From positions 4,092,001 to 4,156,000 of the forward strand of contig NZ_CP181045.1 in NCBI RefSeq assembly GCF_047795645.1: a stretch of 64,000 bases of DNA, in the 5' to 3' direction. A program made the position numbers and the translations under genes. Below, in pieces: positions 17,478-26,529 of the stretch. The DNA comes from Salipaludibacillus sp047795645 (GTDB lineage: Bacteria; Bacillota; Bacilli; Bacillales; Salisediminibacteriaceae). Numbering within the stretch: the first letter of the stretch is position 1; each line of letters starts with the position of its first letter. The notes beneath the pieces are model-generated. The model searched no databases and had not been told where the DNA came from. It was given only the letters and a program-made list of their open reading frames with translations.

Positions 17478-17945
17478 TTGAATCAAGAAGTTTATTATTC
17501 AGGAAATGACAAATCAGAGAAAACTAAATGGTCTGCTTTGGATCCAAATCAATGTCACCCATCACACAAAAGTGAGCCAGCAACTCAAAACAGCGATCAA
17601 GTAAACAAAACGTTGCAAGCATCAGAAGAGTATATATTTATTAAAGATTCTTGTGATATAAATGTAGCAACTACGGATACTAAAGCAGCCGTTTCTTTGC
17701 AAGCGGCACTCCAAGCGGCGATTGCGTTAGTGATTAGTATTTCGATTGCTGATAGTAGCCGAGCGGAGGTAGTAACTCAAGATTTGTTACAAACAGCTAA
17801 AACAAAGCAGGTGACTTTCCAGAAGACAGTAATTGAAAATTCAAGAAATGTTGACGTCACTACGACAGATACGCAAGCATCCGTAAACATCCAAGTACTT
17901 CTTCAAATATTATTAGCGTTAATTGTTAGATTAGATATTCTTTAA
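17478..17945 (+). CDS. cotX: Spore coat protein X family (CotX)
   Basis: 155 residues with two copies of the Spore_coat_X motif, each with D-(I/V)-(N/D)-VATTDT(K/Q)A-(A/S)V followed by a hydrophobic Leu/Ala run. AGGAGGG at 17465-17471 points to the TTG at 17478; an in-frame TTG at 17394 lacks such a site. CotX belongs to the insoluble outer coat/crust. It follows the CotW-like gene as in the B. subtilis cotVWXYZ cluster, but the repeat ORF separates the two here. Confidence 0.88.
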   Translation: MNQEVYYSGNDKSEKTKWSALDPNQCHPSHKSEPATQNSDQVNKTLQASEEYIFIKDSCDINVATTDTKAAVSLQAALQAAIALVISISIADSSRAEVVTQDLLQTAKTKQVTFQKTVIENSRNVDVTTTDTQASVNIQVLLQILLALIVRLDIL

Positions 17946-17956
17946 TATGTGAAAAA

Positions 17957-17992
17957 AACCGGAGTGCTAAATCAATAGCACTCCGATTTTTA
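17957..17992 (+). terminator. Bidirectional terminator between cotX and sirB
   Basis: CGGAGTGCTA pairs with TAGCACTCCG; A-run on the left and ATTTTT on the right allow termination on both strands of the convergent genes. Confidence 0.85.
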
Positions 17993-18015
17993 CCTACTTT
18001 ACATATTTGATCATG

Positions 18016-18792
18016 TTAATAGACTTTTTCAATGCAACAATAATCGTTCACTTGCTCCTGAAGCCAGTCGTGGATGAGAGGGTGTGGAAGGTACGTTTTG
18101 CCATCGTAAGCGTGAAATAAACCTTTAAGCTTTGCTGGGATTTTCTTAGTTGTATAGTATCCTTCACTTAAAAAGACAGGAGCAACAATGATTTCTTTTG
18201 TGTTGTCATGACTTAACGCTTGGGCCGATTCTGTTATCGTGTCAGGAAGAATAGTTCCAATCCCTACTTCAGAGAATCCTAATTTAGCTTGTAGCTTTTC
18301 ACTCATATCATTGAGCGTAGCTTCCCACATAGCTTGAAATTTAGGGCGATTGTTTCCATGAGTAACGAGCATAAGACTTTCTTTGCTTGGCGTCTTCGAT
18401 AACTTGCGAATTCTGTCAGCCAAAAGCTCGATGATAAGAGGGTGTGAATCCATTGGTTTTCCCCAGATGATCTTTGCTTTAGGGTGAATATCCGCTAAGT
18501 GAGAGTCTAAATCTGAGTGGTCAATAACCCCCAACGCATATTGGATTTCCTCTAGATGAGTGCTTCCAGAACATACGAAAAAAGGAATGACTAGAATCTC
18601 TTCTGCTCCACCATCTTCCAATCTTCTTACGCCATCTTCAATGCTTTTTCCGGCAACTAGCTCAAGGTAACCAATCGTAACAGGAACATTTGATTCTAAT
18701 AATGAAACGCTTTGCTCAATAAGATCCATCCATTTCGAATCACGAGAACCGTGGGCAATCACTAAAATACCTTTTTGTTTATCGTTGCTCAT
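18016..18792 (-). CDS. sirB: Sirohydrochlorin ferrochelatase (SirB/CbiX type)
   Basis: 258 residues, starting with the chelatase motif IAHGSRDSKW and with a second half containing LMLVTHGNNRP, i.e. two CbiX-like lobes each with a metal-binding His. It inserts iron into sirohydrochlorin, the last step to siroheme. It is the last gene of the narK-nirB-nirD-sumT-sirB operon, 18 bases after sumT. AAAGGTG precedes the ATG. Cobalt insertion is an alternative, but the nitrite reductase context favours iron. Confidence 0.88.
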   Translation of the reverse strand: MSNDKQKGILVIAHGSRDSKWMDLIEQSVSLLESNVPVTIGYLELVAGKSIEDGVRRLEDGGAEEILVIPFFVCSGSTHLEEIQYALGVIDHSDLDSHLADIHPKAKIIWGKPMDSHPLIIELLADRIRKLSKTPSKESLMLVTHGNNRPKFQAMWEATLNDMSEKLQAKLGFSEVGIGTILPDTITESAQALSHDNTKEIIVAPVFLSEGYYTTKKIPAKLKGLFHAYDGKTYLPHPLIHDWLQEQVNDYCCIEKVY

Positions 18793-18810
18793 TTAAAACA
18801 CACCTTTAAA

Positions 18811-19596
18811 TTATACTTGGGCCATTTGAAAGGAATCGGCATTACTTTCTTCAAACCATGCTAATTTTTCTCTAAGGTTCACGACTTCACCAACGACGAT
18901 GATTGCAGGTGAACGGAATTTTGCTTCGGCGACTTTTTGTGAAATATTATCGAGTGTACCAGTTAGGGTCGATTGCCGATCGGTTGTTCCCCAGCGAACA
19001 AGGGCTACCGGCGTAGTGGACGAACGCCCATGAAGTAATAATTGTTCTTGAATCATTTCTATATTTCCGACACCCATATAAAACACAAGTGTGTCTACCG
19101 ATGTAGCGATTTTATTCCATTGGATTTCTTTTCTTGCGGAATCGACGCACTTATGGCCTGTGATAAATGCGCAAGAAGAGCTCAATTCACGGTGAGTTAA
19201 AGGAATTCCTGCATACATGGGTGCGGATATACCCGATGTTATTCCCGGAATAATCTCAAATTTGATATGATGGTTTGCACAGAATTCAGCTTCTTCGCCT
19301 ACGCGGCCAAAAATACCAGGGTCTCCACCTTTTAGTCGCACAACATTTTTTCCTTTGCTTGCTTTATCAACTAATATTTGATTAATTTGGTCCTGTGGAA
19401 TTAAATGTCGATCTGGTTTTTTTCCACAATAAATTAGTTCGGTTAAAGGTTTAGCATAGTCAAGTAATGCTTTATTGACTAGACGATCATAAACGATCAC
19501 GTCTGCTTTTTCAAGAGATTTTACACCTTTTATCGTCATTAATTCAGGATCTCCGGGGCCTGCGCCAACGAAAAAAACAGTCCCATTCTTAGTCAT
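18811..19596 (-). CDS. sumT: Uroporphyrinogen-III C-methyltransferase
   Basis: 261 residues. VFFVGAGPGDPELMTIKG and VVRLKGGDPGIFGRVGEE are hallmark S-adenosylmethionine-binding segments of SUMT/CobA. It methylates uroporphyrinogen III twice to precorrin-2 for siroheme. The dehydrogenase needed for the next step (SirC/YlnF) is not in the window. AAGGAAGGGGTG lies before the ATG. In the nitrite operon. Confidence 0.92.
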   Translation of the reverse strand: MTKNGTVFFVGAGPGDPELMTIKGVKSLEKADVIVYDRLVNKALLDYAKPLTELIYCGKKPDRHLIPQDQINQILVDKASKGKNVVRLKGGDPGIFGRVGEEAEFCANHHIKFEIIPGITSGISAPMYAGIPLTHRELSSSCAFITGHKCVDSARKEIQWNKIATSVDTLVFYMGVGNIEMIQEQLLLHGRSSTTPVALVRWGTTDRQSTLTGTLDNISQKVAEAKFRSPAIIVVGEVVNLREKLAWFEESNADSFQMAQV

Positions 19597-19665
19597 TGCC
19601 TACACCCCTTCCTTTTAAATTGAATGTGAAAACACTCAGTTTGTTATTGCTAATAGATCAATAAG

Positions 19666-19700
19666 CCCCTCATCCTCAAATCAGCTCAGAGAATGAGGGG
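19666..19700 (-). terminator. Intercistronic hairpin between nirD and sumT
   Basis: CCCCTCAT-C-CTC pairs with GAG-A-ATGAGGGG. No strong T-run follows on the minus strand, so it may be a partial terminator or a processing/stability hairpin that sets siroheme gene expression below that of nirBD. Confidence 0.5.
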
Positions 19701-19728
19701 ATATTAGTTATTTAAACGCTAATTGTCT

Positions 19729-20052
19729 TTATATTCTAACAAAAACTTCATCATTCGTCACTTCTACTGGATACGTGCGAACACAACCGTCATCAGGTTT
19801 TTGTACATCCCCGCTATTTAGGTCAATTTTCCAGTCATGCAGGGGACAAAATACATACTCCCCGCTGACAATACCTTCGGATAGAGGACCTTGTTTGTGT
19901 GGACATTTATTTTCTACAGCTTTATATTTCCCACTACTCAAACGGAAGATAGCAATTTCGAGGTCATCAATTTTTACCTCTTTTCCAACTTGCATTGGGA
20001 TTTCCTCGACGTTAGCTACTCTTACTAATTGTGTTTCAGGTGCTTTATTCAT
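19729..20052 (-). CDS. nirD: Nitrite reductase small subunit (Rieske-type)
   Basis: 107 residues with the Rieske [2Fe-2S] ligands CPHKQGPLSEG and CPLHDWKID. NirD pairs with NirB in cytoplasmic NADH-dependent reduction of nitrite to ammonia. GGGGGGAAA precedes the ATG; 17 bases separate it from nirB. Confidence 0.93.
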   Translation of the reverse strand: MNKAPETQLVRVANVEEIPMQVGKEVKIDDLEIAIFRLSSGKYKAVENKCPHKQGPLSEGIVSGEYVFCPLHDWKIDLNSGDVQKPDDGCVRTYPVEVTNDEVFVRI

Positions 20053-20069
20053 TGGTTTCCCCCCACTTC

Positions 20070-22505
20070 CTATTTTTGAGCAACGGCAGCTGCTTTATAG
20101 TTTTGAAAAAGATCATTTTTTTGTTTCTCGTCATTAACGATTTCACTCCAAGGATCATTTAGGTTAGTAAGAGCTACTTCCATTCTTTTGACTAACTCTT
20201 GCTTTTCTTCTGGATCGTCTAAAATGACAGATTTGATGTAATCTAAGCCAACTCTTTCTAAATAATGGGACGTTCTTTCTAAATAGCGAGCATTTTCTCT
20301 GTACAACTGCAAGTATGCAGAGATCATTTCTAATACTTCTTCGTCAGAAGTAACTGTACATAAGAGATCAGCGGCTCTTAGTGTCGTTCCGCCGTTTCCA
20401 CCGACATAAATTTGCCAAGATCCTTCAACTCCGACTACTCCAACGTCTTTGATTCCACCTTCAGCACAGTTTCTCGGACAAGCAGAAACCGCCATTTTTA
20501 CTTTGTGAGGAGTATTTAAACGTTCAAATTTCTTTTCTATTGCAATGCCAAGGCCGATCGAATCTTGCGTGCCAAATCGGCAGAAGTTTTCACCTACACA
20601 TGTTTTAACGGTACGGATCGATTTAGCGTAGGCATAACCAGAAGGCATATCTAAGTCTTTCCAAACGTTAGGAACATCTTCTTTTTTGATGCCGAGCATG
20701 TCAATTCTCTGTCCACCTGTCATTTTAAGCAATGGAACATCATATTTATCGGCTACATCAGCAATTCTTCGTAAATCTTTTGCGTTTGTCACACCACCGT
20801 ACATTCTAGGGACTACGGAATAAGTGCCATCGTTTTGAATATTAGCGTGCATTCGTTCATTAACAAATCTTGACTCGCGTTCATCCTCGTGATCGGTTGG
20901 ATTAACCATACCGAGGTAGTAGTTTAGAGCAGGACGACATTTCGAACAACCTTCATCTGATGTCCAACCTAATACGTTCATGACTTCACGGGTATGTGAA
21001 AGGTTCTTATCGCGAATTTCAGCGACAACTTCTTCATGAGTTAAATCCGTACAGCCACAGACGGTTGCTTTCTCATCAACAGCCTCGAATTCATCACCAA
21101 GTGTATGTTCAAGCAAGTCACCAACTAGACCGGCACATGTTCCACAAGATCGTGAAGCATTTGTACAGCCTCGAACTTCAGCAACGGTTGTTAGGTTCTG
21201 CTCTTTAATAGCAGTAACAATATCTCCTTTTGATACACCGTTACAGCCACAAATTTGGTCACTATCGGCCATTTCAGCAACGCCACTTCCACCTGCGTCC
21301 TGATCAGCTGATTGCAAGATCGTCACTTTACTCATATCAGAAATGTCGGTTTTATTGTTAATCATACTCAGTAGCCGTGTTCCGTCACTCGTATCTCCGA
21401 ATAAGACAGCACCAACAACTTGATTATCGCGAACGACAACTTTTTTATAAATTCCTTCAAATTCATCTTGAACACGAATCGCTTTTGAATCTGGGCTGTC
21501 AGCAAACTCCCCAGCAGAGAATACATCTACGCCACTAACTTTTAGCTTAGTTGATAGAATTGATCCTTGATAGCCTTCGCCAGCGTCTTTTTCACAGATC
21601 TTTTTTGCAAGTGCCTTCCCTTGGTCCCAAAGAGGAGCGACAAGTCCATAAACCATTTCTCTATGCTCGGCACACTCACCGAGTGAATACACATCCGGTG
21701 CGCTTGTTTGCATATAATCATTAACGACAATCCCACGATTTGTCTCAATTCCAGATGCTTTAGCAACAGCAAGATTAGGCTTAATACCAACAGCCATGAC
21801 GACTAAATCTGCTTTAACAGGTGGCGCATTTTTAAATGATACTTTCTTAACACGTCCAGCACCTAAAATTGCCTCTGTTTGGTATCCCATCAGGAAATTC
21901 ATGCCTTGCTTTTCCAACTCTTCTTGCAACATTTTACCGCCCGTAGCGTCTAATTGACGTTCCATTAATTGATCCATGATGTGAACGACGTCAACTTCCA
22001 TTCCGAGGTTCAATAATCCTCTAGCAGCTTCAAGACCTAAGAGACCACCACCGATAACAACAGCGCGCTCATATTTTTTTGACGTATCAATCATCTGATT
22101 ACAGTCTTCAATATTTCTAAAGGCAATAACACCTTCTTTATCAGCACCAGGTAACGGGAGCATGAACGGGTCAGATCCAGTAGCTAAAATAAGGTCATCG
22201 TAAGGTACTTCTCTGTCTTTATCCGTATAGACGAGTTTGTCTTCTGTGTTTACTTTTTCGACAGTTTCACCAGTATACAGTTGAATGTTATTTTGCTCAT
22301 ACCATTCATAAGAGTTGATGATAATGTCATCTAATGTTGTATCTCCTTGCAAAACAGATGACAACATAATTCGGTTATAGTTGGGATGAGGCTCAGTACC
22401 AAAGATCGTGATCTCAAATCGTTCGGGATCTTCCTTTAAAATTTCTTCTATACATCGAACTCCAGCCATTCCATTTCCAATCAGAACTAACTTTCTTTTA
22501 GGCAT
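20070..22505 (-). CDS. nirB: Nitrite reductase large subunit, NADH-dependent
   Basis: 811 residues: FAD/NAD-binding domain (GNGMAGVRCIEEIL near residue 9, GGGLLGLEAARGL near 150); two BFD-like [2Fe-2S] domains (CGCNGVSKGDI and CGCTDLTHEEV with GCSKCRP); then the siroheme/4Fe-4S reductase with CVGENFCRFG and ACPRNCAEGG. It reduces nitrite to ammonia with six electrons. AGGAGGAATTTCA before the ATG at 22505 rules out the longer reading from 22577, which would overlap narK. Confidence 0.95.
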   Translation of the reverse strand: MPKRKLVLIGNGMAGVRCIEEILKEDPERFEITIFGTEPHPNYNRIMLSSVLQGDTTLDDIIINSYEWYEQNNIQLYTGETVEKVNTEDKLVYTDKDREVPYDDLILATGSDPFMLPLPGADKEGVIAFRNIEDCNQMIDTSKKYERAVVIGGGLLGLEAARGLLNLGMEVDVVHIMDQLMERQLDATGGKMLQEELEKQGMNFLMGYQTEAILGAGRVKKVSFKNAPPVKADLVVMAVGIKPNLAVAKASGIETNRGIVVNDYMQTSAPDVYSLGECAEHREMVYGLVAPLWDQGKALAKKICEKDAGEGYQGSILSTKLKVSGVDVFSAGEFADSPDSKAIRVQDEFEGIYKKVVVRDNQVVGAVLFGDTSDGTRLLSMINNKTDISDMSKVTILQSADQDAGGSGVAEMADSDQICGCNGVSKGDIVTAIKEQNLTTVAEVRGCTNASRSCGTCAGLVGDLLEHTLGDEFEAVDEKATVCGCTDLTHEEVVAEIRDKNLSHTREVMNVLGWTSDEGCSKCRPALNYYLGMVNPTDHEDERESRFVNERMHANIQNDGTYSVVPRMYGGVTNAKDLRRIADVADKYDVPLLKMTGGQRIDMLGIKKEDVPNVWKDLDMPSGYAYAKSIRTVKTCVGENFCRFGTQDSIGLGIAIEKKFERLNTPHKVKMAVSACPRNCAEGGIKDVGVVGVEGSWQIYVGGNGGTTLRAADLLCTVTSDEEVLEMISAYLQLYRENARYLERTSHYLERVGLDYIKSVILDDPEEKQELVKRMEVALTNLNDPWSEIVNDEKQKNDLFQNYKAAAVAQK

Positions 22506-22545
22506 TGAAATTCCTCCTGTTTTTTTTATAAAGTAATAAATATTT

Positions 22546-24090
22546 TTACTTCGCTTTCGTTGAATAACTTGCGACATTTCCTGATGCGACTTTCTTAAGA
22601 CCTAATTCTGCTCTTGCATCAGCCGCTTTCACTTCTCTATCAACAGAAGATTCATAATAATTGTTACCAAATGAATCTTCCGGTTCGTCTAGCCAGAAAT
22701 AACATGCGAGAAAACTTAATAGTGCTCCACCTGCTAAAACAAAGAAAAATGTCTGTGGTGTTACGAGTGTATAAAGAGTTAAATACAATGTAGCTCCGAC
22801 ATTTCCATACGCACCAGCCATCCCAGCTACTTGACCGGTGATCCTTTTCTTAACCATTGGAATCATAGCAAAGGTTGCACCTTCAGCCCCTTGGACAAAC
22901 ACCGATGTTAAAACGGTGAGTACTATCGCTAAAATAAGTGGCCAACCTGAATTAATCAATCCCATCATTGCAAGCCCGATGGTTATACCAACCATGTAGG
23001 TCAACATAACTCTTTTTCGACTACCCATTCGGTCGGATAATACACCGCCTAGCGGGCGTGCAACGATGTTAATAAATGCGAAAGATGCAGCAATCATTCC
23101 GGCAGTGGTAGGAGTTAATGAAAACGTCATTTGAAAAAACATTGGTAACATCGAAATGATAGCTAACTCAGCACCAAAGTTCGCGAAATACGTACTGTTT
23201 AATGCGGCGACATTTTTAAAATTATATTTGTCATCCTCTGGAACACCCTTTTTTAGAATAGGAATATTGACAGCGAGGATTTTGTAGATTTGATAAATCA
23301 TTGTGAAACCAATGACTGTATAAGTAACATATAATATGGTATTGGAGATGAATCCCATACCAGCAACTCTCCATGCGAGAACGGCCAATGCTCCACCTAG
23401 AGGGATCGTCCAAACAATTAACCAAATCATATCTTTCCAAGTACTGACTTCCATTGCACCTGATTTTTTAGATTTAACAAATGTTTTCCCTTTTGGTGTA
23501 TCACGAACGGCTAAGTAATAAATGACCCCGTAAACTAGGCAAAAGACACCAGTTAAAGCAACGGCATATCTCCAACCGTCATCGCCACCGAACATCGTTA
23601 AGGCAAACCAGGGTAGCAACATTGCTGCTGCGGCGGAACCAAAGTTTCCCCATCCGCCATAAATGCCTTCTGCAAACCCAACATCTTTTGGCGGGAACCA
23701 CTCAGATACCATACGAATACCGACAACAAATCCGGCTCCAATACTGCTTAATAATAATCTTGAAATCATCATCTGTGTCCAAGAATCACCGAAGGCGAAC
23801 ATGAACGTCGGGATCGACATGACGATTAATAACCCTGAATAAACAACTCTTGGACCATATCGGTCGAGTAGCATCCCAATAACAATTCTTGCGGGGATCG
23901 TTAAAGCCACATTCATTATTCCGAGTGCTGCAATGTGTTCACCAGTCAACCAATCACTTGTTTCGAGCATTGTCGTGGCTAAAGGTGCCATATTAAACCA
24001 TGTGAAGAATGAAATGAAAAATGCGAGCCATGTTAAGTGCAATACCTTCATCTGTTCGTTTTTAAATTTAAAAATATCTGCTATTTTCAA
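22546..24090 (-). CDS. narK: Nitrate/nitrite MFS transporter
   Basis: 514 residues, 12 membrane helices of the major facilitator superfamily. Nitrate-transporter signatures are present: WLAFFISFFTWFNMAPL in the first helix, GGWGNFGSAAAAMLLPW and GAYGNVGATLYLTLYT with the conserved glycines. TTG start with AAGGGGG about 9 bases upstream. First gene of the nitrite operon. No nitrate reductase is present, so it either imports nitrite or serves a nitrate reductase encoded elsewhere. Confidence 0.93.
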   Translation of the reverse strand: MKIADIFKFKNEQMKVLHLTWLAFFISFFTWFNMAPLATTMLETSDWLTGEHIAALGIMNVALTIPARIVIGMLLDRYGPRVVYSGLLIVMSIPTFMFAFGDSWTQMMISRLLLSSIGAGFVVGIRMVSEWFPPKDVGFAEGIYGGWGNFGSAAAAMLLPWFALTMFGGDDGWRYAVALTGVFCLVYGVIYYLAVRDTPKGKTFVKSKKSGAMEVSTWKDMIWLIVWTIPLGGALAVLAWRVAGMGFISNTILYVTYTVIGFTMIYQIYKILAVNIPILKKGVPEDDKYNFKNVAALNSTYFANFGAELAIISMLPMFFQMTFSLTPTTAGMIAASFAFINIVARPLGGVLSDRMGSRKRVMLTYMVGITIGLAMMGLINSGWPLILAIVLTVLTSVFVQGAEGATFAMIPMVKKRITGQVAGMAGAYGNVGATLYLTLYTLVTPQTFFFVLAGGALLSFLACYFWLDEPEDSFGNNYYESSVDREVKAADARAELGLKKVASGNVASYSTKAK

Positions 24091-24550
24091 TGTTGAGATC
24101 CCCCTTATATTAATTGGCGAGTTAGTAGTTCATCAGATTCTAAGATTAGAAAAATTCATATATTCTGAATACTTCTTAATGCAGATTATGTCACACATTT
24201 TTCGGCTTGAAAGGATTTCTGTGAGATTATTTAACACAATAAATAGCTCTTAAACCTTGTTATACCAAGGATGAGGAGTGGGGATGAGCCATAGTAAATC
24301 CGCTTATAGTAATGTTGGTAACGCTTACTATATCTCTGGAAATGATATAATTTAATTGTTTATAATGTTTTGTTGATTATGTCGGTAATCGAAATAAATA
24401 TTGTTTATAATAATGATTATTTACATTGGAGAATTGAGGGGGAAGGTAGTAAGGGCGGCTTTTAAGTGATTTGCAATCACTCAATCAGTGAGCCAGCTCA
24501 CTGAGAAATTATTATCATTATGATTAAATAAAAGAGAGGAGTGATTGTTT
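24091..24550. promoter_or_regulatory. Divergent control region between narK and a methyltransferase
   Basis: 460 AT-rich bases. Visible elements: CCTTG-N6-CAAGG (24256-24271), an 8-bp inverted repeat TATAGTAA...TTACTATA with 12 bases between (24305-24332), and a 9-bp palindrome TCAGTGAGC-CA-GCTCACTGA (24485-24504). No convincing Fnr box (TGTGA-N6-TCACA) was found by eye. Which element serves which gene is unknown. Confidence 0.5.
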
Positions 24551-25288
24551 ATGGATTTCTATACAGTTCTAAGTAGTTATTATGATGATATATTTGAAAA
24601 GAATGAAAAAGCGATTCAATTAATTAGAGGAAAAGTTCCACAGAAAGAGAATGCGCGTCTGCTTGATTTGGCAGCTGGAACGGGGGAAGAAGCTATTGCG
24701 TTAGCAAAAGAGGGATTCCATGTGACGGCAACAGACATGAATGAGAATATGGTTGAGATAATGAAATCAAAAATAGAAATGAAAGAAATACCTCTAGTTA
24801 TTAAAAAGATGGATATGGGGGAACTCGCGGGTACTCCGTTTAAAAATTTTGATGGTATTTATTGTATCGGAAACTCGTTTGTTCATTTGAAAAATAAAGA
24901 AAACATGATTGATCTGTTAAATGCAGTTTATGAAAAGTTAAATACTGGTGGGGTATTTGTTATGCAAATCGTCAACTACGACCGTGTTCTATCGCAAAAA
25001 ATTACTCATCTTCCTGTGATAGTAAATCAGGAAAAAGGACTCAGGTTTGAGCGGTTTTATAAAGAGACAGTAGCTGATTTTCGTTTTCAAATGAGATTAA
25101 CACTTGAACTTGAAGGCAATTTCAAAGTACTTGAAAGTGAGACGTCACTAACTCCATTGACGAAAGAAGATCTTGTGTCAGTAGTTGATGCATCATCTTT
25201 TAATAAATATGATCTGTTTGGTAGTTTTAAGATGACTGAATATACTACAGACTCACCTGCTTTAGTAGCAGTTTTGACGAAGAGATAA
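24551..25288 (+). CDS. Class I SAM-dependent methyltransferase
   Basis: 245 residues. Motif I LLDLAAGTGEEAIALA near residue 38, then VTATDMNENMVEIM and a GIYCIGNSFVHL motif IV are standard for class I methyltransferases. Substrate unknown. GAGAGGAGTG precedes the ATG at 24551. Its promoter region carries a 20-bp palindrome (24485-24504). Confidence 0.88.
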   Translation: MDFYTVLSSYYDDIFEKNEKAIQLIRGKVPQKENARLLDLAAGTGEEAIALAKEGFHVTATDMNENMVEIMKSKIEMKEIPLVIKKMDMGELAGTPFKNFDGIYCIGNSFVHLKNKENMIDLLNAVYEKLNTGGVFVMQIVNYDRVLSQKITHLPVIVNQEKGLRFERFYKETVADFRFQMRLTLELEGNFKVLESETSLTPLTKEDLVSVVDASSFNKYDLFGSFKMTEYTTDSPALVAVLTKR

Positions 25289-25391
25289 ACTAGTGGTGTT
25301 GTTGTCCTTGATCATTTGTCTTTCTTCTCCTAAAATGAAATAGTGCTAAGATTCATTTAAATGAACTGTTTCAAGCAGGAAAGTAGGGTCT

Positions 25392-25988
25392 ATGATGTGG
25401 GAAATTTTGAATGGGATTGGGACAATTGCGTTTGCCCTTAGTGGTGTTTTGGTAGCGATGGAAGAAAGATATGATTTAATGGGCGTTTACATATTAGGTT
25501 TCATCACAGCCTTTGGAGGCGGTGCGGTGAGGAACTTACTCATTGGCGTACCGGTTTCAGAGCTTTGGGACCAAGGGACCTTATTCACCGTTGCGTTTTT
25601 GGTTATGACGGTGGCATTTATTTTTCCGAGAATTGTTCGTTGGACATTGCTTCGAAGAGGGGTATTTTTTGATGCGATTGGGTTGGGAGCTTTTTCTGTG
25701 CAAGGTGCTTTATATGCTCATTCGATGGGACATCCGCTTAGTGCTTGTATTGCAGCCGCTGCGCTTACAGGAACAGGCGGAGGGATGATCCGTGACGTTT
25801 TGGCTGGGAGAAAACCGTTGTTTCTACAAAAGGAGATATATATTGCATGGACACTTATACCTGGTTTGGTCGTGGGGTTAGGGTGGATGACTGGTGTTTT
25901 TGAGCTACTTATGATTGTGGCATTAGTCGTTTCCCTGAGGTTATGCTCCGTATATTACGGGTGGAAACTGCCAAATCGAACAGTGTAA
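25392..25988 (+). CDS. UPF0126 / TRIC-type cation channel family membrane protein
   Basis: 198 residues with about seven helices and two similar halves, each with a Gly-rich loop (ITAFGGGAVRNLLIG and LTGTGGGMIRDVLAG). This duplicated GGG-x-x-R(N/D) pattern defines the UPF0126/TRIC family, homologous to trimeric intracellular cation channels. Possibly a small-ion or amino acid permease; not resolved. Confidence 0.88.
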   Translation: MMWEILNGIGTIAFALSGVLVAMEERYDLMGVYILGFITAFGGGAVRNLLIGVPVSELWDQGTLFTVAFLVMTVAFIFPRIVRWTLLRRGVFFDAIGLGAFSVQGALYAHSMGHPLSACIAAAALTGTGGGMIRDVLAGRKPLFLQKEIYIAWTLIPGLVVGLGWMTGVFELLMIVALVVSLRLCSVYYGWKLPNRTV

Positions 25989-26016
25989 TTTGTACAGTGA
26001 AATAGCTATTTATAAT

Positions 26017-26054
26017 AACAAAGCGACAGCTATATCTAGCTGTCGCTTTGTTGT
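26017..26054 (+). terminator. Perfect 16-bp bidirectional terminator
   Basis: AACAAAGCGACAGCTA pairs perfectly with its complement around a TATC loop, between two convergent genes. Confidence 0.9.
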
Positions 26055-26067
26055 GAAAATTAATTCC

Positions 26068-26412
26068 TTATACTACTTTTAATTGATAATTGGGAATTTG
26101 ATAATTTTTAACGGATTCAATAAAAAGATGGTTGTTAGAATTAGTGTCCGATTTGAAAATAAAAAGAATACGATTAAATTCTTCTTCTTTGAATATGGCA
26201 GATATTTTCTCAAGTAATAATACTTGTGAAAAATCTTCTAAGTTTAAATCTGTACAATCTACTTCGATATCATAATCTGATGAAGTAATAAACTTCACTT
26301 GGTTTAAATAGTTTGTATAAAATTCATTGGTGTTGTCAATTGTAAATGAGCCTTCGATTTTCACATTTAACCGCTTGTCATAAGGGTTGTTTTGTATAAT
26401 TGTATTTCCCAA
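26068..26412 (-). CDS. Hypothetical protein, possibly STAS-like
   Basis: 114 residues beginning MGNTIIQNNPYDKRLNV. The pattern of a beta strand, a helix, then DIEVDCTDLNLEDFS and a helix followed by ILFIFKS is reminiscent of STAS/anti-sigma-antagonist folds, but no phosphorylatable DSS-type motif is clear. AAAAGGAGTG precedes the ATG. Single gene. Confidence 0.6.
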   Translation of the reverse strand: MGNTIIQNNPYDKRLNVKIEGSFTIDNTNEFYTNYLNQVKFITSSDYDIEVDCTDLNLEDFSQVLLLEKISAIFKEEEFNRILFIFKSDTNSNNHLFIESVKNYQIPNYQLKVV

Positions 26413-26529
26413 AGTACATCCACTCCTTTTGAGAAATGACTTATACTCTAACGATACGACTAAATAACTTGGTAATCAAGGATATCCACAATTTTTGATT
26501 ATTTTAGAGATATAGATAGATTAGGCTGA

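Noticed and set aside
24176..24240. Possible Fnr box upstream of narK
   Set aside because: TGTGAGATTATTTAACA matches only the left half of TGTGA-N6-TCACA.
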